A DNA stretch of 64,000 nucleotides from Fervidicola ferrireducens (GTDB taxonomy: Bacteria; Bacillota; Thermosediminibacteria; Thermosediminibacterales; Thermosediminibacteraceae). Both the position numbers and the translations under genes were made by a program. Every line of letters starts with the position of its first letter. Positions within the stretch are counted from its first letter, which is position 1. The notes under the pieces were generated by a model. It was not told the origin of the DNA, did not search any database, and saw only the letters and a list, made by a program, of their open reading frames with translations. This document shows positions 45,196 through 54,919 of this stretch, in pieces. The stretch is taken from NCBI RefSeq assembly GCF_001562425.1, contig NZ_LOED01000002.1, positions 62,001 to 126,000 of the forward strand. The letters run 5' to 3'.

Positions 45196-46080
45196 TCAAC
45201 GTGAGGGGTAAATCTCTTCACCGTCGACTTTTACCAGCTCTTTGAAAGCCTTGAGCAGTAATTTGGTCACAGGACCCGGCCTGCCGTCGCCTATCACCCT
45301 GCCATCCACCTTAACTACCGGAATCACCTCGGCCGCCGTCCCCGTCAAAAAGCATTCATCGGCTGCATACAATTCGTACCTGGTGAACAATTTTTCCTCG
45401 ACCTTAATGTTATTTTTCTGCGCCAGCTCTATTATGGCATTCCTCGTGACCCCTATAAGAATCCCTGCATAGGTCGGCGGTGTAATGAGCACGCCGTCCT
45501 TTACTATGAATATATTGTCCCCCGTACACTCGGCCACGTAATCCTGGGTGTTCAGCATCACGGCCTCCATTACCCCGGCCTGGTTAGCCTCGATCTTCGC
45601 CATTATATTGTTCAAGTAATTGAGGCTTTTCATCTGGGGATTTACCCCTTCGGGTACATTTCTTCGCGTTGCCGCGGTGATAATTTCAAGACCTTCTTCG
45701 TACATCTTTTCGGGATAAAGCACGATTTTGTCGGCTATGCACACTATGGTGGGCTCGTGGCATTTCCTGGGGTCGAGCCCGAGGTCTCCTATGCCTCTTG
45801 ATACAACCAACCTAATATACGCATCTTTCAGCTCATTTTGCCTCAACGTCTCTAACACCACTTCCTTCATTTCATCTTTCGAAAGGGGTATATTAAGCAT
45901 TATTGCCCTTGCCCCGCTGTAGAGCCTGTCAATATGTTGTTTTAGTCGGAATACCCTGCCGTCATAGGCTCTGATGCCTTCGAAAACACCATCCCCGTAT
46001 AAAAATCCATGGTCGAATACGGAAATTTTAGCTTCCTCCTTGGGATAAAATTTGCCGTTGATATATACTTTGATGCTCAT
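45196..46080 (-). CDS. ilvE: Branched-chain amino-acid aminotransferase
   Basis: PLP enzyme that makes and breaks Ile, Leu and Val from their keto acids. 294 residues, fold type IV: VFDHGFLYGDGVFEGIRAYDG, RLKQHIDRLYSGARAIML, the PLP lysine in NPQMKSLNYLNNIMAK, and CTGDNIFIVKDGVL plus LFTRYELYAADECFLTGTAAEVIPV. Single gene with its own T-box leader and terminator. D-amino-acid aminotransferases share the fold, but the T-box with a possible Ile specifier favours a branched-chain role. Confidence 0.94.
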   Translation of the reverse strand: MSIKVYINGKFYPKEEAKISVFDHGFLYGDGVFEGIRAYDGRVFRLKQHIDRLYSGARAIMLNIPLSKDEMKEVVLETLRQNELKDAYIRLVVSRGIGDLGLDPRKCHEPTIVCIADKIVLYPEKMYEEGLEIITAATRRNVPEGVNPQMKSLNYLNNIMAKIEANQAGVMEAVMLNTQDYVAECTGDNIFIVKDGVLITPPTYAGILIGVTRNAIIELAQKNNIKVEEKLFTRYELYAADECFLTGTAAEVIPVVKVDGRVIGDGRPGPVTKLLLKAFKELVKVDGEEIYPSR

Positions 46081-46107
46081 TTATATAAACCCCCTCTTTT
46101 TTTGTAT

Positions 46108-46365
46108 AAAAAATTTAACCCCTCATCCCGAGACCTTTAATCCCAGGGACGAGGGGGTTTTCCTCGCGGTACCACCCTGATTTGCCCGAAATTTCAGTGC
46201 GGGCCTTCTTTACAATAACGCTTAAGAGCGGCTCCGGACTACTCATTTCGCCCGGGCTGTTCGGGAACGATGGGAATAAACGACTCGGTACCGGCTTTCA
46301 CCTTACCCGGCTCTCTTTCACCGCCGTCGATTTACCCCTTTTCCCTCATCACATTTTTCTTTATC
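46108..46365 (-). promoter_or_regulatory. T-box riboswitch of ilvE
   Basis: Binds uncharged tRNA and switches ilvE transcription on. The 18-base T-box sequence AGGGTGGTACCGCGAGGA is at 46178-46161 (minus). A terminator stem CCCCTCGTCCC / GGGATGAGGGG with wobble (46156-46146 and 46129-46119) and TTTTTTA follows. Stem I starts with GATGAGGG (46350-46343) and has AGAGAGCCGG and GGTGAAAGCCGG upper-loop segments. The 3' side CCCATC (46274-46269) is preceded by ATT (46277-46275), a possible Ile specifier codon. The specifier assignment is tentative. Confidence 0.92.
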
Positions 46366-46373
46366 GATTTTGT

Positions 46374-46410
46374 AAAAAAACAGCGGCTTTCTGCACATGC
46401 CGCCTGTTTT
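46374..46410 (-). terminator. Terminator-like hairpin between the promoter and the T-box
   Basis: On the minus strand ACAGGCGGC ... GCCGCTGT (one bulge) is followed by seven T. It may end the pfkA-pyk-thioesterase transcript. Since the promoter below lies upstream of it, the ilvE transcript would have to pass it about 30 bases after its start, which is unusual. Confidence 0.65.
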
Positions 46411-46419
46411 GTTTTATGT

Positions 46420-46449
46420 ATTTTAACACCAAAATTTTGATTTTGTCAA
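46420..46449 (-). promoter_or_regulatory. Predicted sigma-A promoter of the T-box/ilvE transcript
   Basis: On the minus strand TTGACA (46449-46444), 18 bp, TAAAAT (46425-46420). It overlaps the last codons of the thioesterase gene. Confidence 0.65.
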
Positions 46450-46877
46450 GAGGACGGATGGAAATTTTGTAATTTGTCAAGAACTTCCCATATATGAGGG
46501 TGACTTTTTTTGAGATTGAGCGGCCTTCCGTCTTTGTCTACAAAAGCATGCTCGGTATAACCTTCCGCAAGGAGCGTCCCGTCATGCTGCCGAAATACCT
46601 CGTAAGTTAATTTTAACCTCGTGGGCTTCATATCCTGCACCTTGGTTTTTACAATTACCGTATCTCCAAAACGGGCCGAACGCCTGTACCGACAAAAGCC
46701 TTCTATCACCGGCAGGAATACGCCCTGTTTTTCTATCTCCCAGTAAGGCAAACCCGCAGATTTGAAAAATTCGGTTCTCCCCACTTCAAACCACACGTAA
46801 TAGTTGGCATGGTAAACTATCCCCATCTGGTCGGTCTCGGCGTACCTGACCGAAAAAGACGTTTCGACAGTTTTCAT
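46446..46877 (-). CDS. YbgC/4-hydroxybenzoyl-CoA thioesterase-like hot-dog protein
   Basis: Acyl-CoA thioesterase of the hot-dog fold. 143 residues with the catalytic Asp region RYAETDQMGIVYHANYYVWFEVGRTEF, exactly the YbgC/4HBT signature. The fold continues with VKTKVQDMKPTRLKLTYEV and AEGYTEHAFVD. It lies 8 bp after pyk, probably in the same transcript. Natural substrate unknown. Confidence 0.9.
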   Translation of the reverse strand: MKTVETSFSVRYAETDQMGIVYHANYYVWFEVGRTEFFKSAGLPYWEIEKQGVFLPVIEGFCRYRRSARFGDTVIVKTKVQDMKPTRLKLTYEVFRQHDGTLLAEGYTEHAFVDKDGRPLNLKKSHPHIWEVLDKLQNFHPSS

Positions 46878-46885
46878 CGCACCAC

Positions 46886-48634
46886 CTACTTCACATCGGC
46901 TACGCCCCTGTAGACCAAGCCCCTCTGGCAGTCTATTGTAACTTCGTCGCCCGTTGATAGCTTTTCTGTTGCCCCCTCAGCTCCTACAATGACCGGGATG
47001 CCCAGTTCTATTCCGGCTATAGCCGCGTGCGAGGTGAGACCGCCTTCCTCGGCTATAATGGCCGAAGCCCTCCGAATTACCGGCATGTAATCTTTATCGG
47101 TAGAAGCCACGACGAGGATGCAGCCGTCGGGCATAGCCTCGGCTTCTCTCAGGGTCCTTGCAACATGAACAGTCCCGTGAACCGATTTCGTGCCTATTCC
47201 CGTACCTTTTAAAATCACATCTCCCACCACTTGAACCCGTATAAGATTGGTGGTACCGCTTACGTACAGGGGAACGCCCGCAGTTATCACCACCAAATCG
47301 CCTTTCTTTATGAGACCCGATTCCAAGGCTCCGTTCACCGCTTCCCTGAACATCTCGTCGGTAGAGGTGGTTTCCTTTACCCTGATTGGGAAAACACCCC
47401 ATACTATCTGAAGGGTCCTGGTGACCTTTTCTCTGGGCGTCACCGCGATAATGGGCGCTGAAGGCCTGAACTTGGCCACCATGCGCGCCGTATATCCCGA
47501 TTTCGTGGAGGTGATTACCGCACTTGCTCCCAGGTCCTTGGCTATCGTATACGTGGCGTGGCTTATGGCATCGGTCACCGTCCTTATGCTGGTCTGCCTT
47601 TTTACGGCCGTGGCATCCAGCGAAACGCTCTCTTCCACTTTTTGGGCAATCCTTGCCATAACTCTAACGGCTTCTACGGGAAAATCTCCCGCAGCCGTTT
47701 CTCCCGAAAGCATAATGGCATCGGTGCCGTCCAATATGGCGTTGGCCACATCGGTAGCTTCGGCCCGGGTCGGCCTTGGATTTCTTATCATGGACTCCAG
47801 CATTTGAGTGGCCGTTATCACCGGTTTTCCGGCCCGATTGCACTTTTCGATAATTATTTTCTGCACCAAGGGGACTTCCTCGACGGGTATCTCCACTCCC
47901 AAATCTCCTCTTGCCACCATTATTCCATCGGCAACTTTTATTATCTCGTCTAGGTTTTGTACCCCCTCCTGGTTTTCAATCTTGGCAATTATTTGTATGT
48001 CGTTTCCACCGTTTTCCTCGAGAATCTTCCTTATTGCCAGAACATCCGAAGCTTTTCTTATAAAAGAAGCTGCTATGAAGTCCACTTCCATCTTGATTCC
48101 GAAAAGAATGTCTTCCACATCCTTGGGGGTCACGGCAGGAAGAGGAATTGACTTGCCCGGCAGGTTCACGCCTTTTTTGGAACTCAGCTCACCGCCGTTC
48201 AAAACCGTGCATAGGATTTCAGCATCCGCAACTCTTTTTACCTCTAATTCGATAAGGCCGTCGGCAAGCAGAATCCTGTCACCCGCATTTACCAACTGCG
48301 TAATTTCTTTCAGATTTACGAAAACCCTGTTTTCATCCCCTTCCACAGGATATGTCACCAAAGTGAACTCCTGGCCTTTTTTTAATAATACCTTCCCGCT
48401 AGCGAAAGTTCCAAGGCGTATTTCCGGTCCTTTGGTATCCAGCATTATGGCAACAGAAGCATTCAATTCCTTTGCCGCTTCCCGGATTGCCGCGATTCTC
48501 GCCCCGTGCTCCTCGTGGGTGCCGTGGGAAAAATTAAGCCTTGCGACGTTCATCCCGGCCTTAATCAGTTCTTTTATTATTTCCTTTTTCTCACTGGCAG
48601 GACCGATCGTGCAAACTATTTTCGTTCTCCGCAT
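46886..48634 (-). CDS. pyk: Pyruvate kinase with extra C-terminal PEP-utilising domain
   Basis: Last step of glycolysis: PEP + ADP to pyruvate + ATP. The 582-residue product has the barrel with ARLNFSHGTHEEH, MLDTKGPEIRLG, IIAKIENQEGV, VARGDLGVE and MLESMIRNPRPTRAEATDVANAILDGTDAIMLSGETAAG. After the regulatory C-domain, a PEP-utiliser-like domain of about 100 residues (TGIGTKSVHG...GGLTSHAAIAGIELGIPVIVGA) is present, with the TSHAAI His. This extra domain is known in bacilli and thermophilic clostridia. Directly after pfkA. Confidence 0.97.
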   Translation of the reverse strand: MRRTKIVCTIGPASEKKEIIKELIKAGMNVARLNFSHGTHEEHGARIAAIREAAKELNASVAIMLDTKGPEIRLGTFASGKVLLKKGQEFTLVTYPVEGDENRVFVNLKEITQLVNAGDRILLADGLIELEVKRVADAEILCTVLNGGELSSKKGVNLPGKSIPLPAVTPKDVEDILFGIKMEVDFIAASFIRKASDVLAIRKILEENGGNDIQIIAKIENQEGVQNLDEIIKVADGIMVARGDLGVEIPVEEVPLVQKIIIEKCNRAGKPVITATQMLESMIRNPRPTRAEATDVANAILDGTDAIMLSGETAAGDFPVEAVRVMARIAQKVEESVSLDATAVKRQTSIRTVTDAISHATYTIAKDLGASAVITSTKSGYTARMVAKFRPSAPIIAVTPREKVTRTLQIVWGVFPIRVKETTSTDEMFREAVNGALESGLIKKGDLVVITAGVPLYVSGTTNLIRVQVVGDVILKGTGIGTKSVHGTVHVARTLREAEAMPDGCILVVASTDKDYMPVIRRASAIIAEEGGLTSHAAIAGIELGIPVIVGAEGATEKLSTGDEVTIDCQRGLVYRGVADVK

Positions 48635-48655
48635 AAATTCAACACCTTCCCCTGC

Positions 48656-49615
48656 CTATATAGCCAAGACACTCGCCAGGTTATAAAGTTCCTCGTTTAA
48701 GGGCTTTTGTGCGGAAAATATTTTCTCCAGGTCCGTGACCACAAGCTCCCCTTTTACCCAACCTATCATTTTATCGCTGACACCATTTAACAAGAGTTCC
48801 ACCGCTTTTCCGCCCATCTGGCTGGCCAGTATCCTGTCGAAAGCCGTGGGAGTACCTCCCCTTTGAAGGTGCCCCAGTACTATAACCCGCGTCTCAAGCC
48901 CCGTCATTTCCTTAATTTTTTGCCCGACCTCAAAGGCATTTCCTGCTCCTTCGGCCAGAATTATTATGCTGTGGAGCTTCCCGCGCTTGTAACCGCTCAT
49001 TATCTTGTCGCAAACGCCTTTTATCGTATAGGGCTTCTCCGGGACAAGGATAGTCTCCGCTCCACACGCGACTCCGGAGTAAAGGGCAATGTGCCCCGAT
49101 TCCCTTCCCATCACTTCTATTATGAAGGTCCTTTCGTGAGATGTAGCCGTATCCCTTATCTTGTTTACGGCTTCAACCACCGTATTGACGGCGGTATCAA
49201 ATCCTATCGAATAGTCCGTAAAAGGAATATCGTTGTCAATGGTCCCGGGAATGCCGATGGTTGGAACCCCTCTTTTCGCAAGTTCCGCAGCACCTCTGAA
49301 AGAACCGTCTCCGCCAATGACCACAAGCCCTTCAATCCCGAGTTGCTTTATATTATTCACAGCCTTTTCCATACCTTCTTTTGTCTTAAATTCTTCCGAG
49401 CGGGCGGTCCTCAAAATAGTGCCGCCCCGGTGGATTATATCTCCCACCGACCCCAAGCTCATTTCCACAAAGTCTCTCGCCAAAAGGCCGGCATAACCTC
49501 TTCTTATGCCATAAACTTCAACGCCGTTATATATAGCGCTCCGAACAACCGCTCTGATGGCAGCATTCATGCCTGGCGCGTCTCCGCCGCTGGTCAGAAC
49601 TCCTATCCTCTTCAC
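48656..49615 (-). CDS. pfkA: ATP-dependent 6-phosphofructokinase
   Basis: Commits fructose-6-phosphate to glycolysis. 319 residues. Family motifs: [56 protein letters not shown]...[11 protein letters not shown] and [19 protein letters not shown]. Gly at position 103-104 (GGDGS) indicates the ATP-dependent, not the PPi-dependent, type. Upstream of pyk (21 bp); both form a glycolytic pair. Confidence 0.97.
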   Translation of the reverse strand: MKRIGVLTSGGDAPGMNAAIRAVVRSAIYNGVEVYGIRRGYAGLLARDFVEMSLGSVGDIIHRGGTILRTARSEEFKTKEGMEKAVNNIKQLGIEGLVVIGGDGSFRGAAELAKRGVPTIGIPGTIDNDIPFTDYSIGFDTAVNTVVEAVNKIRDTATSHERTFIIEVMGRESGHIALYSGVACGAETILVPEKPYTIKGVCDKIMSGYKRGKLHSIIILAEGAGNAFEVGQKIKEMTGLETRVIVLGHLQRGGTPTAFDRILASQMGGKAVELLLNGVSDKMIGWVKGELVVTDLEKIFSAQKPLNEELYNLASVLAI

Positions 49616-49631
49616 GTCCTTCTCCCCTTCA

Positions 49632-49826
49632 TCACAGATTTTTTTCCAAAATCGTTTTTTGAGCTTCTTCTGCTTCCGACTCCGGCACGAGGATTTCTAT
49701 ATAACATCCCCGCTTTTTGCTCTTCATTATTTCCTTGGTCTTCACCAAAAATCCTTCTTCTTTCAAGGCGTTGACCACTTTATCCGCATTTTCTTTGTCG
49801 GTAGCCATGTACACTACAGTCCACAT
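49632..49826 (-). CDS. Small DUF2007-like protein
   Basis: A 64-residue protein ([64 protein letters not shown]) with the beta-alpha-beta pattern of the small DUF2007 'signal-transducing' proteins. It lies between dnaE and pfkA, 16 bp before pfkA, and this position is shared in related anaerobes. Function unknown. Confidence 0.7.
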   Translation of the reverse strand: MWTVVYMATDKENADKVVNALKEEGFLVKTKEIMKSKKRGCYIEILVPESEAEEAQKTILEKNL

Positions 49827-49866
49827 CTCCGGGGCCTCCTTTAATTGTTTTTATTATCCTCAGGTC

Positions 49867-52800
49867 TCAAATCGCCTTTTCTATGAAAAGGCAGTTTTGA
49901 GGTCCAATAATACTGCAGATTTTTTTTGAAAATTCCTCGGAAAAATTCACATAGTAGCTTTTGTCTACCAGAATCGCTTTCAGATTATTTACACTATAAA
50001 TTGTAACAGGTACGTTCCCCGGATGCAAAAGGAAAAACTCCTTTAAGTTTTCTATTTTTTCATCGACGTTTTCATTATTTTCGTTTAACAAAATGACAAG
50101 TACGCCCTCTCTTCTTTTCTCCAAAGGTTCTATCTCCTCTGCTATCACTTTCGGCGTTTCCTCTTCTTTCAAATCCACCCTTCCTCGAATCAATACTTTG
50201 CAATCCTGCTTTAATTCATCGGAAAACTTTTCGTATACGCTCGGAAATGCTATAATCTCCATCGACCCGGTCAAATCTTCCAGCGTAATAAAGGCCATGA
50301 GTTTTTCATCTTTCGTGGATTTCGTCTTGATATCGGTAATTATGCCCCCAACTATGACCTGGGAATTGTCCTCGATGTCAATCTCATCCCCTTTAAGGGC
50401 GCTGCTTTTTAATGTGGTTCTCCTGTTTAAAAGGTCCTCGAACTCCCGAAGGGGATGCCCGCTAAGGTACAGTCCTAAAACTTCTTTTTCCATGGAGAGC
50501 ATCTCGTTTTGAGGGTATTCCGGAATATCGGGCAATTCATCTCTCATCGCTTCACCGTCGTTAATCATCTCAAAAAGGGAAAGCTGACCCTTCGCCGCCT
50601 GTCTTTGATTTTTCTGCACCCGGCTTAAAACGTCCTCATAGACTCTTAAAAGCTGAGAACGCCTGGCACCTAGCGAATCAAAGGCCCCGCTTTTAATAAG
50701 GCTTTCAACGGCTTTTTTGTTTATTTCCGCCTGATCCATTTTTTCGCAAAAATCGCTGAAGGAAACAAATCGCCCTTTCTCTTCCCTGCACCTTATTATA
50801 GCCCTGGCCACGTTTTCTCCCACATTTTTTACAGCCGTCAGTCCGAACCGGATTTTGCCGTCCCTCGCCGTGAAAACTTCAAAACTTTCGTTGATGTCGG
50901 GAGGGAGGACTTCAATTCCCATGTGCCTGCATTCTGCGATGTACTGGGCCACCTTGTCGGTGTTGTGCCTTACGCTCGTGAGCAAGGCCGCCATAAATTC
51001 CACCGGAAAATGGGCCTTCAAATAGGCCGTCTGGTACGCAACCATGGCGTAGGCGGCAGCATGGGATTTGTTAAAACCGTACCCGGCAAAATACGAAATT
51101 TCTTCGAATATCTTTTTTGCAGTCTCCTCGTCTATGCCGTTCGCGGTACACCCCTGGATGAAGGCGCTGCGCTGCGCTTCCATTACTTCCTGCTGCTTTT
51201 TACCCATGGCCTTCCTCAAGATGTCGGCCTGGGCAAGGCTGAAACCGGCCAGTTCCTGGGCTATTTTCATCACCTGCTCCTGGTATAAAATTATTCCGTA
51301 AGTTTCTCTCAAGATGGGCTCCAATTTGGGATGAAGGTATTTTATATTTTCCGGGTTGTTCTTGTTTTTTATAAATTCGTCGGCGGCGCCGCTGCCTAAA
51401 GGACCGGGCCTGTAAAGTCCGATGACGGCTATTATGTCCTCAAAGCGCTCGGGTTTCAGCTCTTTTAAGAGGTTCCGCATGCCGCTACTTTCCAGCTGAA
51501 ATACCCCAGTGGTTTCACCACGGCCCAGCATTTCATATACTTTTTTATCGTCCAACGGAATTTTTTCTATGTCAACAACGGTTCCCCGTGCCCTTTTTAT
51601 CAACCTCAGCGCATCCTGGATAACTGTCAGCGTTCTCAGGCCGAGGAAATCCATCTTCAAAAGGCCCAGTTCCTCGAGGGCGGTCATGGTAAATTGGGTG
51701 GATACCGTAGAATCCCCCACTTTGTGGAGCGGCACGAGTTCCACCAGAGGCTTGCTGGAAATCACCACACCGGCTGCGTGAGTGGAAGCGTGCCGGGGAA
51801 AACCTTCCAAAGCTTTTGCCGTGTCTAAAAGTTTTCTCATCCTCTCGTTTTCGTTGTAGAGCTTTTTCAGTTCGGGATTTAATGTCAATGCCTTTTCAAT
51901 CGTCATACCCGGCTCCATGGGAACCATTTTGGCCACGGAATCCACTTCGCTGTAAGGATAACCGAGAACCCTGCCCACGTCTCTGATGGCCGCCCGCGCA
52001 GCCATGGTTCCGAAGGTCCCTATCTGCGCAACCCTGTCGGCGCCGTATTTTCCGACGACGTAATCGATGACTTCCTGCCGTCTTTCGTAACAAAAATCCA
52101 CATCTATATCTGGCATCGTCACCCTTTCCGGATTGAGAAACCGCTCAAAGAGCAGGTTGTACTTAAGCGGGTCCACGTTGGTTATGTAAAGGCAGTAAGC
52201 CACCAGACTTCCGGCGGCGGAACCCCGGCCTGGTCCTACCATTATGCCGTTTTTTCTGGCGAAATTTACAAAGTCCCACACTATTAAAAAATAGCTGGAA
52301 TAACCCATTTTTTTTATTACATCCAGCTCGTAGTCGAGTCTATTTTTAAGTTCGGGGGTAACCCCGCCGTATCTTTTTTTGAGCCCCTCGTAGCATAGTT
52401 TTTCAAGATAAGAGTCTTCCGTAAAACCTTCCGGGACGTCAAAGCGGGGCAGGTGGACCTGGCCGAATTCAAGTTCCACATTGCACCTTTTTGCAATCCT
52501 CACGGTGTTATCTACCGCTTCCTGCAGGTGCGGGAAAAGCTCCCTCATCTCTTCCTCCGATTTCAGGTAAAATTCGGAGGAATTAAATTTTAACCTGTCT
52601 TCATCCCTTATGGTTTTCCCGGTTTGTATGCACAGCATGGCATCGTGAAATTGCTCGTCCGACTTCAGGATGTAATGGACATCGTTTGTCACAACAAGGG
52701 GAATGCCGGTTTCTTCGCTTAACTTTATCAGCCCGGAATTTACCAGTTTTTGCTCTTTTAATCCGTGGTCCTGAATTTCCAGGTAAAAATTCCCCTCGCC

Positions 52801-53298
52801 GAAAATATCGTTAAATTCCAAAGCTACATTTTTCGCCTTCTCGTATTCTCCGTTTAGAATATGTTGAGGTATCTCCCCGGCAACACACCCGCTCAAGGCG
52901 ATGAGGCCTTCACTGTGTTTTTTCAGAAGTTCCTTATCCACGCGGGGTTTGTAATAATATCCTTCCAGAAAACCCTTAGACACCAGCTTAACTAAATTCC
53001 GGTATCCCGTTTGGTTTTCCGCAAGAAGCACCAGATGATACTGGTCGTCATCTATGCCAGGCTTCCGGTCGTTAATGGTTCTCTTTGCCGTGTAAACTTC
53101 GCAACCAATTATGGGCTTTATGCCCGCAGATTTCATCGTCTTATAAAAATCTATTACTCCGTACATCACGCCGTGGTCTGTGATGGCCATGGCATCCATC
53201 CCGAGCTCTTTTGCCCTCCCGGCCAATCTCGCTATGTCGCACGCACCATCGAGCAGGCTGAAATTCGTATGAACATGCAGGTGGACAAAACCGGCCAT
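49867..53298 (-). CDS. dnaE: DNA polymerase III alpha subunit (DnaE)
   Basis: Replicative polymerase subunit. About 1,143 residues from ATG 53298 (AGGTGA just upstream; GTG at 53307 is the outer alternative). N-terminal PHP domain (HLHVHTNFSLLDGACDIARL), polymerase core with PGRGSAAGSLVAY and the catalytic PDIDVDFCYERRQEVI, FGTMAARAAIRDVGR, and GYGFNKSHAAAYAMVAYQTAYLKAHFP. An OB domain (VIVGGIITDIKTKSTKDEKLMAFITLEDLTG) follows. It lacks the PolC exonuclease, so it is the DnaE1/DnaE3 type. Starts right after the CBS/DRTGG gene. Confidence 0.96.
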   Translation of the reverse strand: MAGFVHLHVHTNFSLLDGACDIARLAGRAKELGMDAMAITDHGVMYGVIDFYKTMKSAGIKPIIGCEVYTAKRTINDRKPGIDDDQYHLVLLAENQTGYRNLVKLVSKGFLEGYYYKPRVDKELLKKHSEGLIALSGCVAGEIPQHILNGEYEKAKNVALEFNDIFGEGNFYLEIQDHGLKEQKLVNSGLIKLSEETGIPLVVTNDVHYILKSDEQFHDAMLCIQTGKTIRDEDRLKFNSSEFYLKSEEEMRELFPHLQEAVDNTVRIAKRCNVELEFGQVHLPRFDVPEGFTEDSYLEKLCYEGLKKRYGGVTPELKNRLDYELDVIKKMGYSSYFLIVWDFVNFARKNGIMVGPGRGSAAGSLVAYCLYITNVDPLKYNLLFERFLNPERVTMPDIDVDFCYERRQEVIDYVVGKYGADRVAQIGTFGTMAARAAIRDVGRVLGYPYSEVDSVAKMVPMEPGMTIEKALTLNPELKKLYNENERMRKLLDTAKALEGFPRHASTHAAGVVISSKPLVELVPLHKVGDSTVSTQFTMTALEELGLLKMDFLGLRTLTVIQDALRLIKRARGTVVDIEKIPLDDKKVYEMLGRGETTGVFQLESSGMRNLLKELKPERFEDIIAVIGLYRPGPLGSGAADEFIKNKNNPENIKYLHPKLEPILRETYGIILYQEQVMKIAQELAGFSLAQADILRKAMGKKQQEVMEAQRSAFIQGCTANGIDEETAKKIFEEISYFAGYGFNKSHAAAYAMVAYQTAYLKAHFPVEFMAALLTSVRHNTDKVAQYIAECRHMGIEVLPPDINESFEVFTARDGKIRFGLTAVKNVGENVARAIIRCREEKGRFVSFSDFCEKMDQAEINKKAVESLIKSGAFDSLGARRSQLLRVYEDVLSRVQKNQRQAAKGQLSLFEMINDGEAMRDELPDIPEYPQNEMLSMEKEVLGLYLSGHPLREFEDLLNRRTTLKSSALKGDEIDIEDNSQVIVGGIITDIKTKSTKDEKLMAFITLEDLTGSMEIIAFPSVYEKFSDELKQDCKVLIRGRVDLKEEETPKVIAEEIEPLEKRREGVLVILLNENNENVDEKIENLKEFFLLHPGNVPVTIYSVNNLKAILVDKSYYVNFSEEFSKKICSIIGPQNCLFIEKAI

Positions 53299-53307
53299 TA
53301 AAGTCAC

Positions 53308-54606
53308 CTACCTGCCTAAAACTTTAACCGACATTATCGCTTTTGCAATCAAATCCCCGCCGCCGATGAGGCTGACTTCCACCTTCCCGGACCTTCTTCC
53401 TATCTCGATAATATCCGCGTTTATTTCTATCTCTTCATCCAGCTGTACCGAACCCGAAAAGTAAACCGTAAAGCTGTCGGGGATAACCTCGGGCCGCCTT
53501 TTGCTCCTGAATGCATTGATACCGGCATTTACCAAGGCGTTAATCAAAGAGCTGTGACTTGGTACTCCGTAAGGACTCAACATCACCGGCCCCGTCTTCC
53601 CCTGAAGTCGCACTCCCCTTTCAGTTTTAAACACATTGAAGTGGTCCATAATCAGGCTGTCAACCGTTTCTGCAATCTGTGGCTGAAGGCTTAAACTGCG
53701 AAAAGCCTTGATGGCATCCTGACGGCTTATAACTCCGAGAAGCTTTTTGTCCTCCACTACGGGAATGAGTTCGATTCCTTCCCAGACCATGAGATGGGCC
53801 GCATGAGCCACCGGTGTTTCGGGACCGACCGTTATGGGGTCTTTGGTCATAACTTCCCTTATCGACACTTCGTCCTTTAAATCCGCCACGTCGTTGGTCG
53901 TAACTATGCCTATTACCTCACCGTCGCCGTTAACTACCGGAAACCTGCTGTGACGGGTAGCCCTGACCAATTTCCTCCAATCGCCCACCGTCGCCCTTTC
54001 GTCCAGATAATAAGGGTTTTTAACCATTACGTCCCTTACCCTCACCACATCCTTCCTCAGCAGCCTGGTAAAGATGGCCCTGTTTATTATGGTGGCCACC
54101 GTAAAAGTATCGTAAGGCGATGTGATGAGAGGCATCCCCTTTTCGTCCGCCAGCCTCACCACATCGTCGTCGGCTTTAAATCCACCCGTAACGAGAACCG
54201 CAGCCCCCATAGTGAGCGAAAGAAGCTGGGCTTCCTTTCTATTCCCGACGATGAGCAAATCTCCAGGCTCGATGTATTGTCGCATTTCGTTCACTTCCAT
54301 AGCCCCTATGAGAAATTTTTTGAGAGGCTTGTGAAGGCCTGCGGTTCCTCCCATCACGCTGCCATCCACTATGTTGACCACTTCTGCATACGTCAGCTTC
54401 TCTATATTTTCTCCATCAGTCTGCTCTATTCGTATAGTTCCTATCCTCGGTATGGTCGACACCAGGCCTTTCAGCTGGGCATCTTTTATGGCCCGGTATG
54501 CCGTGCCCTCGCTGACGTTCAGCTCCTGGGCAAGCTGCCTTACCGATATTTTCGAGCCTACTTTCAGATTTTTAATGTATTTTATTATCTTATCGTGTTT
54601 TGTCAT
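53308..54606 (-). CDS. YtoI-like regulator: HTH, DRTGG, CBS pair and hot-dog domain
   Basis: 432 residues. An N-terminal winged helix (SVRQLAQELNVSEGTAYRAIKDAQLKGLVSTI), a DRTGG domain (AVLVTGGFKADDDVVRLADEKGMPLITSPYDTFT), then two CBS motifs (VRDVMVKNPYYLDERATVGDWRKLVRATRHSRFPVV; IREVMTKDPITVGPETPVAHAAHLM). A thioesterase-like hot-dog tail ends the protein (INALVNAGINAFRSKRRP...). This domain order defines the YtoI family. CBS domains suggest adenine-nucleotide sensing. The target is unknown. Directly upstream of dnaE with the gap closed. Confidence 0.88.
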   Translation of the reverse strand: MTKHDKIIKYIKNLKVGSKISVRQLAQELNVSEGTAYRAIKDAQLKGLVSTIPRIGTIRIEQTDGENIEKLTYAEVVNIVDGSVMGGTAGLHKPLKKFLIGAMEVNEMRQYIEPGDLLIVGNRKEAQLLSLTMGAAVLVTGGFKADDDVVRLADEKGMPLITSPYDTFTVATIINRAIFTRLLRKDVVRVRDVMVKNPYYLDERATVGDWRKLVRATRHSRFPVVNGDGEVIGIVTTNDVADLKDEVSIREVMTKDPITVGPETPVAHAAHLMVWEGIELIPVVEDKKLLGVISRQDAIKAFRSLSLQPQIAETVDSLIMDHFNVFKTERGVRLQGKTGPVMLSPYGVPSHSSLINALVNAGINAFRSKRRPEVIPDSFTVYFSGSVQLDEEIEINADIIEIGRRSGKVEVSLIGGGDLIAKAIMSVKVLGR

Positions 54607-54652
54607 AAATATCCCCCGCCGGAGTTTTTGACTCGGCCCCGGCCTTTATGAA

Positions 54653-54919
54653 TTATTCTTCCCCGAATTTGCTTTCCACAAGTTCCACCAAAGCCTCTAC
54701 CGCATCCTTTTCGTCTTCACCCTGAGCCGAAATCGTTATGGTTGTCCCCTGACTTACCGCCAGCGACATCACGCCCATGATGCTCTTGGCATTTACCTTT
54801 TTGCCTTCTTTTTCAATGAAAATCTCCGACTTGAATTTATTGGCAGTCTGGACAAACATGGCTGCCGGCCTTGCATGCAAACCTGTCTTGTTTTTTACAA
54901 CTACCGTTTTTTCGTACAT
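54653..54919 (-). CDS. ptsH: HPr phosphocarrier protein
   Basis: PTS phosphocarrier and, when phosphorylated on Ser46, catabolite regulator. 88 residues: the active-site motif KTGLHARPAA with His15, and Ser46 in the KSIMGVMSL helix. In Bacillus this position holds crh, whose residue 15 is Gln; here His15 is kept, so it can act as HPr. ATG overlaps the whiA stop by one base (TAATG), so the two are coupled. A ptsI gene is not adjacent. Confidence 0.96.
   Translation of the reverse strand: MYEKTVVVKNKTGLHARPAAMFVQTANKFKSEIFIEKEGKKVNAKSIMGVMSLAVSQGTTITISAQGEDEKDAVEALVELVESKFGEE

Noticed and set aside
47808-48686. Plus-strand open frame of 292 codons across pyk
   Set aside because: Antisense shadow of pyk, no start signal and no recognisable domain.
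48863-49774. Plus-strand open frame of 303 codons across pfkA
   Set aside because: Antisense shadow; pfkA on the other strand is full length with all active-site motifs.
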